A stretch of DNA of 14,094 nt from JAUSPI01 sp964454305 (GTDB lineage: Bacteria > Desulfobacterota > Syntrophia > Syntrophales > JADFWA01): the NCBI GenBank assembly GCA_964454305.1, contig CAYVXX010000055.1, forward strand, positions 1-14,094. Reading direction: 5' to 3'. Below the pieces are notes generated by a model, which saw only the letters and a list, made by a program, of their open reading frames with translations, did not search any database and had not been told where the DNA came from. Position 1 is the first letter of the stretch, and each line of letters begins with the position of its first letter. This document shows positions 1-6,722 of the stretch, one piece after another. The translations under genes were made by a program, and so were the position numbers.

Positions 1-14
1 AACAGTCGGAGATT

Positions 15-34
15 CCCCGCAACTTGTTGCGGGG
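15..34. repeat. GC-rich REP-like hairpin with two-base loop
   Basis: Perfect inverted repeat: CCCCGCAAC, loop TT, GTTGCGGGG. It begins 15 bases past the metF stop. On the transcribed minus strand no U-tract follows, so it is not a canonical intrinsic terminator, although it could protect the mRNA 3' end. It has the same design as the hairpins at 5995-6018 and 6041-6064, which marks it as a copy of a dispersed repeat family. Confidence 0.8.
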
Positions 35-49
35 AGCTTCAATAAAAGA

Positions 50-931
50 TTACACCAGGTTTTCCCCGCGTAGACGGTGGATAATCTCTGTTACTGATCG
101 GCTACGATCCATGGTATAAAAGTGCAATCCTGCAACCCCGTTTTTCAGTAGTTCCCGACATTGTTGAACCGCAAAATCAATTCCATAATTTTCAACAGCA
201 TTTTTTTCATCTGCCGACAATTTTTGCAGGCTAATACGTATTTCATCGGTAATACTGGTTCCACAGAGTTTGGCCAGCATTTCAGTCATTTTAATGCTGT
301 ATATCGGCATGATGCCAGGGATAATAGGAACAGAAATGCCGGCTGCCCTGCACTTTTTGATATACTCAAAAAAATAGCCGTTGTCATAAAAATACTGGGT
401 AACAACATATCGGGCACCGTTATTTACCTTGATTTTCAGATATTCAATATCTTTATCAAGACTTTCTGCCTGGATATGTCCTTCAGGATAACCTGCACAT
501 CCAAGATCGAAATCATAACGTTCATTAATAAAAGACAACATATCCGATGCGTACTGAAAACTGTCAGGATGGGGTGTAAATTGGTTGATATTACCGGGCT
601 CATCGCCGCGGATAACAAAAATTGTTTCAACGCCCAGATCCTGATATTTGTCCAGAACCTCTGTTATTTCTTCTGGTCCTAAACCATAACCGGCTATATA
701 GGCAACAGTCGGCAACTTTCTGTCGGTAACTAATTTTTTAACTGTTTGAAATGAACCATCTCTGGTTGAGCCGCCGGCTCCAAAGGTAACTGACATATAA
801 TGAGGTTCTAATGTTGCAATAGCATCTATAACTTTTTCAAAATTTTTTGCAGCTTTTTCGTCTCTCGGCGGAAAAAACTCGCAAGAGATAACAGGTTCTT
901 TACTTGTCTCATACAAATTTGCAACTCGCAT
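50..931 (-). CDS. metF: Methylenetetrahydrofolate reductase (MetF family)
   Basis: Predicted flavoprotein of 293 residues, the usual length for bacterial MetF. It interconverts 5,10-methylene- and 5-methyl-tetrahydrofolate in the cytosol, supplying methyl groups to methionine synthesis or, in acetogen-type anaerobes, to the Wood-Ljungdahl pathway. Visible motifs are SCEFFPPRD at 16-24 with the expected catalytic Glu18, GAGGSTRDG at 51-59, IRGDEPGN at 107-114 with the conserved Asp110, and CAGYPEGH at 145-152. The ATG at 931 is chosen because GGAGGC lies 7 bases upstream. An upstream extension to 1039 would run into metG and has no motif support. One oddity is that the segment usually reading A-H-L-T-C reads A-Y-I-A-G here (77-81), so the flavin-contacting His is replaced. 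It is last in the run, 70 bases after metG, and a GC-rich hairpin follows its stop codon. The family call is firm; the electron donor and partner subunits are unknown. Confidence 0.93.
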   Translation of the reverse strand: MRVANLYETSKEPVISCEFFPPRDEKAAKNFEKVIDAIATLEPHYMSVTFGAGGSTRDGSFQTVKKLVTDRKLPTVAYIAGYGLGPEEITEVLDKYQDLGVETIFVIRGDEPGNINQFTPHPDSFQYASDMLSFINERYDFDLGCAGYPEGHIQAESLDKDIEYLKIKVNNGARYVVTQYFYDNGYFFEYIKKCRAAGISVPIIPGIMPIYSIKMTEMLAKLCGTSITDEIRISLQKLSADEKNAVENYGIDFAVQQCRELLKNGVAGLHFYTMDRSRSVTEIIHRLRGENLV

Positions 932-938
932 AACTATT

Positions 939-944
939 GCCTCC
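939..944 (-). promoter_or_regulatory. Ribosome binding site fixing the metF start
   Basis: GGAGGC on the minus strand, 7 bases before the ATG at 931. It selects this ATG over the possible upstream start at 1039, which would overlap the end of metG. Confidence 0.8.
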
Positions 945-1001
945 AATTCGAAAAAACTTACAGCATGGGGGTGGTTTACACTCCGGCGTGAAAATTTGCC
1001 A

Positions 1002-2891
1002 CTATTTGATTTTCGCTCCCGTCTTAGCATCACCGTCAAAAGACAAAAGAGTCAGGCCATCACCGGTGTCCGCTGCCAGAAGCATGCCGTGGGATTCCAC
1101 ACCCATCAGCTTCACCGGTTTCAAGTTTACTATCACTGCTATCTTTTTCCCGATCAGCTCTTCCGGTTTGTAGTCTTTGGCAATGCCGGCAACGATGGTT
1201 CTCTCTTCACCGATATCTACCTTAAGTTTAAGCAATTTATCCGATTTGGGGATTGCCTCCGCCTCGACTATCCGGGCAACTTTCATGTCTACTTTCTGGA
1301 AGTCTTCATAACTTATTTCCTGCATCTTTTCTTTCCTTTCGGCAATTCCTTCTTTTTTTTCAGACTCAACCCTGGGAAAAAGGGCGGAACCGCGGGTCAG
1401 AGAATTTCCGCTGCGGAGTCCTCTCCATCTGCGAACGCTGTTGAGATCCGGGGCCGGGCTATCTTCTATCCCGAGGTGGCTCATTATCTTCTCTGAGGTG
1501 TCGGGCATGAAAGGATAGATAAAAACAGCAATTACTCGCAGGGATTCCAAAAGGTTATAGATAACTGTCTCCAGTCTCTCACGAGCGTCAGGATCTTTGG
1601 CGAGCAGCCAGGGCTCGCTTGTCACTATATATTTGTTTGTCGTGTTAATAAAATCCCAGATAGAAAACAATGCCTTATGGAAGGCCAGTTCACAAAACGA
1701 TGATTCCATTGCGGGCAGGACCTTGCCTGCTGTTTCGATGAGGGAGGTATCTTCTTCTGAGAAGGTATGAGGTTTGGGCACTTTTCCATCGCAGTATTTT
1801 ACAGCCATTGCAAGCGTCCTGCTCACCAGGTTCCCCAGGTCGTTTGCAAGATCCGAGTTGAGTCTCTGAACAAAATTTTCCTCGCTAAAATTTGAATCAA
1901 GACCGAAGACCATGTCCCTGAGCAAAAAATACCTGAACGCATCCAGACCGTATTTATCCTTCATATCCATGGGGCTTACCACGGTTCCCCTGCTTTTCGA
2001 CATCTTGCCCGCATCGATATTCCACCACCCGTGTACATTCAAATGTTTGAATGGTGTTATCCCGGCCGCTTTTAACATGGTCGGCCAGTAGATGCCATGA
2101 GGTTTCAGGATATCCTTGGCTATCAAATGTTCCGAGGCATGCCAGAACGTCTTGAAATTTTTCCCATCAGGATAGTCGAGACCGCTGATATAATTTATCA
2201 GGGCATCAAACCAGACATACGTCACATAATCTTCATCAAAGGGTAGGGTTATCCCCCAGGTAAGCCTTGTTTTCGGCCTTGATATGCACAGGTCATCGAG
2301 TGGTTCCTTCAGGAAGGCAAGAACCTCGTTCTTATATCGTTCCGGTCTTATAAAGTCTGAGTTGTCATTTATATATTGAATCAGCCAGTCCTGATATTTA
2401 CTCATCTTGAAAAAGTAATTGCTCTCTTTCCTGTATTCGAGGACTGTCTGATGGTCGGGACATTTGCCATCAATCAGTTCTGATTCTTTGTAGAACTGTT
2501 CACAACCGACACAGTAAAACCCTTCGTATTTTCCGAAATAAATATCTCCGGCATCGTAGACCTTCTGCAAGATTGATCTGACCGTATGGATGTGATTTTC
2601 ATCTGTTGTCCTGATGAAATAGTCATTGGTTATTGCCAGCTGCGGCCATAGATTACTGAATTGGGCGCTAATTTTATCTGCGTACGCCTTCGGGGTTTCA
2701 TTGGCATGCTCCGCGGCCTCGGCAATCTTGTCCCCGTGTTCATCGGTGCCGGTCAAAAAAAATGTCCTGTAGCCGGACATGCGGTAGAACCTTGCCATAA
2801 CATCGGCGACTATCGTGGTATAAGCATGACCGATATGTGGTGATGCGTTTACGTAGTATATCGGAGTTGTAATATAAAATGTTTTGTCCAT
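1002..2891 (-). CDS. metG: Methionyl-tRNA synthetase with C-terminal tRNA-binding domain
   Basis: Class I aminoacyl-tRNA synthetase of 629 residues that charges tRNA-Met with methionine in the cytosol. The signature HIGH is at 19-22 and KMSKS at 296-300. A zinc knuckle in the connective peptide shows Cys127, Cys130, Cys144 and His147, the single-zinc form with a final His. After the anticodon-binding helical region (about 360-470) comes a charged linker, then a C-terminal EMAP/Trbp111-type OB domain from about 526 to 629, marked by FQKVDMKVARIVEAE and the NLKPVKLMGVESHGM stretch. This domain drives dimerisation and tRNA affinity in the family. The ATG at 2891 has AAGGAA upstream. It follows ricT by 11 bases, so the two are probably cotranscribed. 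A minor oddity is HLIAKDI at 255-261, where most homologues have Gly in place of the Ala. The identification is secure. Confidence 0.97.
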   Translation of the reverse strand: MDKTFYITTPIYYVNASPHIGHAYTTIVADVMARFYRMSGYRTFFLTGTDEHGDKIAEAAEHANETPKAYADKISAQFSNLWPQLAITNDYFIRTTDENHIHTVRSILQKVYDAGDIYFGKYEGFYCVGCEQFYKESELIDGKCPDHQTVLEYRKESNYFFKMSKYQDWLIQYINDNSDFIRPERYKNEVLAFLKEPLDDLCISRPKTRLTWGITLPFDEDYVTYVWFDALINYISGLDYPDGKNFKTFWHASEHLIAKDILKPHGIYWPTMLKAAGITPFKHLNVHGWWNIDAGKMSKSRGTVVSPMDMKDKYGLDAFRYFLLRDMVFGLDSNFSEENFVQRLNSDLANDLGNLVSRTLAMAVKYCDGKVPKPHTFSEEDTSLIETAGKVLPAMESSFCELAFHKALFSIWDFINTTNKYIVTSEPWLLAKDPDARERLETVIYNLLESLRVIAVFIYPFMPDTSEKIMSHLGIEDSPAPDLNSVRRWRGLRSGNSLTRGSALFPRVESEKKEGIAERKEKMQEISYEDFQKVDMKVARIVEAEAIPKSDKLLKLKVDIGEERTIVAGIAKDYKPEELIGKKIAVIVNLKPVKLMGVESHGMLLAADTGDGLTLLSFDGDAKTGAKIK

Positions 2892-2902
2892 AACACATTC
2901 CT

Positions 2903-3694
2903 TTATTGGAGATCTTCTATATCGACGTCTATTTCCCTTCCATCGTTCAGCTCAACGGAAATCTTGCCTTGCAAAACATTCTGTCTTATGACCTTACCCT
3001 CTCCTTCAGAGGTAACAATTTTCTTTCCGCATTTTGGGAGAGATTTTTTCATATCGAGATACGTGTCATATTCAAATGCGAGACAACACATCAGTCTTCC
3101 GCAAAGCCCTGAAATCTTCTCAGGATTCAGCGACATATTCTGTTCTTTTGCCATCTTTATTGATACACGGTCAAAATTATGGAGAAACCTGGCACAGCAA
3201 ATTTCCCTGCCGCATGCTCCGATACCGCCGATGATACGTGTCCCGTTTCTTGCTCCGATTTGTCTCAACTCAATCCTCGTCTTGAATTTTTGAACAAGGT
3301 TCTTTACAAGCTCCCTGAAATCTACTCTGTTTTCTGCGGTAAAATAGAATATGGTCTTACTTTTATCGAGGACGCACTCTACATTGACCAGCTTCATCGG
3401 AAGATCTTTTTCTCTTATCTTTGCGAGGCAAAACCTGAAGGCATCTTTTTCAAACTGCTCATTTTTTTCTCTTATTTTCAAATCCTCTTCCGTGGTTTTA
3501 CGTAGAACCTCTTTAAGATTTTCCGGTAATTTATCCGCGGGAGTGGGCGTGACGTCTGACACAACGGTCCCGATTGTCAAGCCGTTATCTGTGTTGACAA
3601 CAACCTTGTCATGTTTCTTTAATTGAAGATTTTCTGCGTTGAAACTGTACGTCTTCCCTTCTTCTTTAAACTTTATACCGACAATGTTTTTCAA
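2903..3694 (-). CDS. ricT: PSP1 domain Fe-S regulatory protein, RicT/YaaT family
   Basis: Protein of 263 residues matching the PSP1/YaaT family throughout. In Bacillus, RicT works with RicA and RicF in a complex carrying Fe-S clusters that affects RNase Y-dependent mRNA processing, phosphorelay signalling and competence. The diagnostic cysteine clusters are present: ACGREICCARFL with Cys161, 166 and 167, and GLCGRLMCCLAFE with Cys198, 203 and 204 (numbered from the start chosen here). The N-terminal half is a small beta-rich segment followed by a charged helical region. The start is taken as TTG at 3694 because AAAGGA sits 5 bases upstream and homology begins at the next residues (KNIVGIKF). 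A start at 3754 would add 20 residues of unrelated sequence. No RicA or RicF homologue is visible in this window, so the complex known from Firmicutes cannot be assumed. Immediately upstream is a 240-base gap full of stem-loops. Confidence 0.9.
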   Translation of the reverse strand: MKNIVGIKFKEEGKTYSFNAENLQLKKHDKVVVNTDNGLTIGTVVSDVTPTPADKLPENLKEVLRKTTEEDLKIREKNEQFEKDAFRFCLAKIREKDLPMKLVNVECVLDKSKTIFYFTAENRVDFRELVKNLVQKFKTRIELRQIGARNGTRIIGGIGACGREICCARFLHNFDRVSIKMAKEQNMSLNPEKISGLCGRLMCCLAFEYDTYLDMKKSLPKCGKKIVTSEGEGKVIRQNVLQGKISVELNDGREIDVDIEDLQ

Positions 3695-3699
3695 CGGTT

Positions 3700-3705
3700 T
3701 CCTTT
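3700..3705 (-). promoter_or_regulatory. Ribosome binding site supporting a TTG start for ricT
   Basis: AAAGGA on the minus strand, 5 bases before the TTG at 3694. It decides for the TTG start over the upstream in-frame start at 3754. Confidence 0.65.
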
Positions 3706-3759
3706 CTAAATGCGTACAATGTTCAGGTACCCGAGGTACAAACACTGAATGCAAAGTTC

Positions 3760-3823
3760 AGAGACGTTTGCAAAACCCGCAAACGCCTCTCAATCCATCG
3801 AAGATGGAGATCACAACGTGTGA
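3760..3823. repeat. Three consecutive stem-loops in the holB-ricT gap
   Basis: Three inverted repeats in a row. The first has arms 3760-3771 and 3779-3790, 12 bases each with one mismatch around CGTTTGC, and a 7-base loop. The second is CCATC-GAA-GATGG at 3795-3807. The third is TCACA-ACG-TGTGA at 3811-3823. No U-tract follows the strong first stem on the minus strand, so I do not call it a terminator. It may be a composite mobile palindromic element or an RNA processing region ahead of ricT. Confidence 0.6.
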
Positions 3824-3853
3824 ATCTTGATGTATTCGTAAAAAGGCAGTTTT

Positions 3854-3926
3854 TGTCACCCTGAATTTATTTCAGGGTCTCTAACTTGCTGAAATAATTA
3901 GATACTGAAACAAGTTCAGCATGACA
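3854..3926. repeat. Imperfect inverted repeat with a hairpin in each arm
   Basis: Arms 3854-3880 and 3900-3926 are imperfect reverse complements, each starting TGTCA and ending TCT when read inward from its outer end. Each arm also folds on itself: CCCTGAA-TTTAT-TTCAGGG in the left arm and CTGAA-ACAAG-TTCAG in the right. The element ends 8 bases from the holB stop codon. The layout is that of a short non-coding palindromic or MITE-like element. Motifs such as CTGAAACAAGTTCAG recur in many bacterial genomes as far as I recall. Confidence 0.75.
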
Positions 3927-3934
3927 AATAATGC

Positions 3935-4927
3935 TCATGCCCGAGCAGTTATAATTTCTGCAAGTTTAAATATCATCCACTCTAAAGTCAACTCTTTATT
4001 GGCATTCTGCTCGATAGCCCTATGAGCGTGATTTATTGTTTTTATGCTTTTCAAGATATCCGGTCCGGGCATCTTTTCACCGAAGCTTCTTATTGTCTCG
4101 ATACGATCTTGATGGATAAGGGTTTCCGTTTCCCCTGTTTCCTTGTAGACAAGTATATCCCTGTACCAGGATTTCAATATTTCAAGTTTTTCCGTGATCC
4201 CCTTCCTGTTTTTTCCGAAGCTCTCCATGAAAGATATAAGTTTCAGCGGATCTTCGATGGCGCTGGTGGAGATATTTTCGATTATCTCATCTTTGAACGT
4301 CAGGTACGAATCCTTGTTCATCTCGAGGGCCTTTCCGATACTCCCTCCTGATGATGAAGCAAGCAGACGGGCATATTCTCCGTCGAGGGACAGCTTTTCT
4401 TCCAGAAATGAGGCAACCGTCTCCCTTTGTATCGGATTGAATCTGAGCTGCTGGCATCGTGAGAGTATGGTCGCGGGGAGCAGGTAGTGACGGGCAGTAA
4501 TCAATATCAAGATATTTGAGGGAGATGGTTCCTCAAGCGTTTTGAGAAGAGAGTTGGCAGAAACGCTGTTCATTCTGTCAGCGTCGACTATTATGAAGAC
4601 CCTTTTGCTTCCTTCAAGTGGCCTGAATCTTATCTGGTTTTGGAGATCTCTTATGGCATCTATCTTTATGAAAGTTCCTTCGGGTTTGATGGTTATAACG
4701 TCGGGATGATTGCTGTGGTCTATTTTCAGGCAGGATGAGCACCTGTCACATGAATCAGGTTTTCCTTCCGAACAGTTCAAGGCTTTAGCGAAAATCTCTG
4801 CGGCCGTTTTTTTTCCTACGCCTCTTGGCCCGTAAAAAAGGTAAGAATGGGGGACGCGCCCGCTTTCAATGGCGCTTTTAAGAATGGCTATCTGTTTATC
4901 CTGACCATAAATATCTTTGAAGGACAT
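3935..4927 (-). CDS. holB: DNA polymerase III delta-prime subunit
   Basis: Clamp-loader AAA+ subunit of 330 residues that, with DnaX and delta, loads the sliding clamp at primed DNA. The P-loop region is GPRGVGKKT at 33-41; the residue after the Lys is a second Lys rather than Thr or Ser, typical of delta-prime subunits that do not hydrolyse ATP. A zinc site follows with Cys52, Cys60, Cys63 and Cys66. The Walker B region is degenerate (VFIIVDADRMN, about 110-120), and the SRC arginine-finger motif sits at 156-158. The C-terminal part is helical, as in a collar domain. The degenerate P-loop and short length favour HolB over DnaX. The ATG at 4927 is preferred because GGGTGA lies just upstream; an ATG at 4945 would overlap tmk and has no such site. 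The gap to the tmk stop is 4 bases, implying translational coupling. The first residues MSFKDIYGQ match the family start. Confidence 0.92.
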   Translation of the reverse strand: MSFKDIYGQDKQIAILKSAIESGRVPHSYLFYGPRGVGKKTAAEIFAKALNCSEGKPDSCDRCSSCLKIDHSNHPDVITIKPEGTFIKIDAIRDLQNQIRFRPLEGSKRVFIIVDADRMNSVSANSLLKTLEEPSPSNILILITARHYLLPATILSRCQQLRFNPIQRETVASFLEEKLSLDGEYARLLASSSGGSIGKALEMNKDSYLTFKDEIIENISTSAIEDPLKLISFMESFGKNRKGITEKLEILKSWYRDILVYKETGETETLIHQDRIETIRSFGEKMPGPDILKSIKTINHAHRAIEQNANKELTLEWMIFKLAEIITARA

Positions 4928-4931
4928 GCAT

Positions 4932-5579
4932 TCACCCACGTCCATCTATCAGGGTTGATATATGGGAACAGGCCTCTCGATGCACTTCGTCGATGCTCTT
5001 TGTGCCGTCTATTATTCTAAATCGTTCGGGTTCATTTCTGGCGAGGGAAAGATACCCCTCCCTGACTTTCTCGTGAAAATTTATCTCTTCTCTTTCAAAA
5101 CGGTCCTCCCTGGAGACGCCTTCAATGCGAGATATCCGTTTCATGGCTCGTTGAAGCCCGACCTCGACGGGGGTATCGAAGAGGAGTGTCATGTCCGGCT
5201 TGAGCTGGCCGGTTGAAGTTTCATTTATCTTCTGTATGAAATGTATGTCCAGCCCTCGCCCAAATCCCTGGTAGGCGATGGTGGCGTCGGAGAAACGATC
5301 ACACAAAACAACTTTGTTCTCCTTAATGGTGGGTAGAATAACGTCTCTTACATGTTGAGCCCTGGCCGCAGAAAACAGGAAAACCTCCGATTCCGCGCAT
5401 ATTGCAAAAGAAGATTCATTTAGAAGTATTTTCCTGATCTCCAGACCGAGTGGGACTCCCCCAGGCTCCTCGGTTATGATAAAGGGAATATGTCTGCTGC
5501 GCAGATAATCCCCTCCCATTTTGATCTGGGTGGTCTTCCCGCAGCCCTCGATTCCTTCAAAAGTGATAAAAAATCCCAT
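4932..5579 (-). CDS. tmk: Thymidylate kinase
   Basis: dTMP kinase of 215 residues that phosphorylates dTMP to dTDP for DNA synthesis. The P-loop is GIEGCGKTT at 9-17, followed by TEEPGG at 36-41, the nucleotide-binding DRF at 94-96 within CDRFSDATIAYQG, and a LID-type Arg-rich segment near RISRIEGVSREDRFE. The length is normal for the family. The start is the ATG at 5579 with AAGG 7 bases upstream, giving MGFFITFEG; a TTG five codons earlier is in frame but lies on the wrong side of this ribosome binding site. It precedes holB by 4 bases, and this pairing is common across bacteria. A 145-base gap separates it from the upstream ferredoxin, so it may or may not share that transcript. Confidence 0.96.
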   Translation of the reverse strand: MGFFITFEGIEGCGKTTQIKMGGDYLRSRHIPFIITEEPGGVPLGLEIRKILLNESSFAICAESEVFLFSAARAQHVRDVILPTIKENKVVLCDRFSDATIAYQGFGRGLDIHFIQKINETSTGQLKPDMTLLFDTPVEVGLQRAMKRISRIEGVSREDRFEREEINFHEKVREGYLSLARNEPERFRIIDGTKSIDEVHREACSHISTLIDGRG

Positions 5580-5724
5580 ACAGAAACCTTGCAAAAGTTC
5601 ATAGAAATCAGTCTTACGCCGGTCCTTTCCGGGGATTTGTTGTAAAACGCATCTCTTGTTTTTTAATTGGCAGCTTTAATCTTGCCTGATCCGTTCATTG
5701 ACCTCCGTGAACTGTCATGCATAC

Positions 5725-5907
5725 CTATTCTTTTTCATCTTCGGGTATAATCGCTTCCACAGGGCATAGATCAGCACAGGCACCGCATTCGGTACAAAGG
5801 TCGGGGTTAATTATATATTTGTCCTCTCCCTCACTAATTGCCTCTACGGGGCATTCCTCCTCGCAGGCACCGCAAGCGATACATTCGTCGGTAATGAAAT
5901 ACGCCAT
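5725..5907 (-). CDS. Small 2[4Fe-4S] ferredoxin, clostridial type
   Basis: Ferredoxin of 60 residues with two CxxCxxCxxxCP cluster motifs: CIACGACEEECP at 9-20 and CTECGACADLCP at 38-49. The fold is the pseudo-twofold symmetric bacterial ferredoxin, a soluble low-potential electron carrier typical of anaerobes. The tail is acidic (IPEDEKE), as usual for such carriers. GGAGG at 5918-5922 precedes the ATG by 10 bases. Its partner enzyme is not identifiable from sequence. Within the window the Fe-S enzyme IspH and the flavoenzyme MetF both need low-potential electrons, so it could serve either, but that is inference. It lies between a REP-like cluster and tmk. Confidence 0.95.
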   Translation of the reverse strand: MAYFITDECIACGACEEECPVEAISEGEDKYIINPDLCTECGACADLCPVEAIIPEDEKE

Positions 5908-5994
5908 CGTTTTTTAACCTCCACTTGTGTTCATTTATGCCAGGCGATCCCTCGTCCCGGCATGTTTTTCTATTTTTAATCTCTTAGGGTCGAA

Positions 5995-6018
5995 TTCCCC
6001 GTCGCTTGCGACGATGAA
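5995..6018. repeat. REP-like hairpin, degenerate copy
   Basis: Stem CGTCGC-TT-GCGACG at 6000-6013. The outer bases 5995-5999 and 6014-6018 pair except for two mismatches. The CCCC side is intact but its GGGG partner has decayed to GATG. It has the same TT-loop design as the hairpins at 15-34 and 6041-6064. Confidence 0.7.
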
Positions 6019-6040
6019 TAGAATAAAAAATCCGTCATGA

Positions 6041-6064
6041 TACCCCGCTGCTTGCGGCGGGGTA
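6041..6064. repeat. REP-like GC-rich hairpin after the lipoprotein gene
   Basis: Arms TACCCCGCTGC and GCGGCGGGGTA around a TT loop, fully paired with one G-T pair. It lies 12 bases beyond the stop of the lipoprotein gene. On the minus strand a T6 run occurs about nine bases past the stem, too far for a standard intrinsic terminator, though weak termination is possible. The neighbouring degenerate copy at 5995-6018 makes this a repeat pair. Confidence 0.78.
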
Positions 6065-6076
6065 GTTCATTTGGTG

Positions 6077-6667
6077 TTAGTGCGGCATGTGGTCAAGCAT
6101 TTTTTTTACAAGGTCATCTGCCACATCGGGAAGGGCTGGTTTTATAAACCAGTAATCTTCTGCCACATGGTGGCCTGCCTTCCAGATTATATTCCCTGTG
6201 ACTGCCTCCACCAACTTTAGCCCCAGGCCAACTTTGGCAACCTTATCTTCACCTTCCACCGTGTAGTGCCAGTAGTCTACATTAACGATAAGGAAGGCAT
6301 CGATATCGTATGCTTTGCCGATTTTCTTGCTCAGGTCAGCATCGGAAAAATTGACGGTTTTGAGTTTGGCAATATAATCAGAAACAGTTTTCCGCAGCTC
6401 ATCATCTGATTGCATCCGGTTATTAATCGTTTCAGATGTCACAACGTCGGAAAACCATCCTTTATTAACCAGAACACCGGCAATAATCTGATCAATAACG
6501 CCTCTTGCCTCTTCGAAGGCTCCGACGTCAACGGGAAGCACGCCTATTTTTTTTGGATGGAAATCCTTTGCGTTCGGAGCAACCTGGGAATACCGGATGC
6601 CGCCGCAACTGAAGAGAATCATGACAGACAAGATCAAAAAAGAAGGTATCATTGTTTTTCTGATCAT
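6077..6667 (-). CDS. Putative lipoprotein of unknown function
   Basis: Protein of 196 residues starting at the ATG at 6667, with AAGGAGGG about 10 bases upstream; an in-frame extension to 6736 would overlap the preceding gene and bury the signal peptide. It begins MIRKTM, then a hydrophobic stretch 7-19 and a lipobox LFSC with Cys21. The next residue is Gly, so it lacks the Asp that retains lipoproteins in the inner membrane of Gram-negatives; outer-membrane anchoring is likely. The mature part opens with a strand-like KKIGVLPVDVG, continues through a helical middle, and has a second segment AYDIDAFLIVNVDYWHY and a GNIIWKAGHH stretch. This order resembles the Rossmann-like fold of CsgG or GNA1162-type envelope lipoproteins, but I cannot assign a family. 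It lies 55 bases after ispH-ubiA, so it is probably in the same transcript. Confidence 0.78.
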   Translation of the reverse strand: MIRKTMIPSFLILSVMILFSCGGIRYSQVAPNAKDFHPKKIGVLPVDVGAFEEARGVIDQIIAGVLVNKGWFSDVVTSETINNRMQSDDELRKTVSDYIAKLKTVNFSDADLSKKIGKAYDIDAFLIVNVDYWHYTVEGEDKVAKVGLGLKLVEAVTGNIIWKAGHHVAEDYWFIKPALPDVADDLVKKMLDHMPH

Positions 6668-6722
6668 AAATTTATTTCCCTCCTTCGTTTTGCTGAAAAG
6701 CCGGCGGCTCAGAGATGAACGC

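Noticed and set aside
15..34. Intrinsic terminator for metF
   Set aside because: The stem is strong, but no U-tract follows on the minus strand, so it is annotated as a repeat only.
3935..4927. Reading holB as dnaX (gamma/tau)
   Set aside because: It is too short for DnaX, the P-loop Thr/Ser is replaced by Lys and Walker B is degenerate, and the tmk neighbour fits delta-prime.
5663..5698. Eleven-codon minus-strand frame (MNGSGKIKAAN) with GGAGG upstream, between the ferredoxin gene and tmk
   Set aside because: The GGAGG is only 3 bases from the ATG, too close for normal initiation, and the peptide shows no attenuator-type codon bias.
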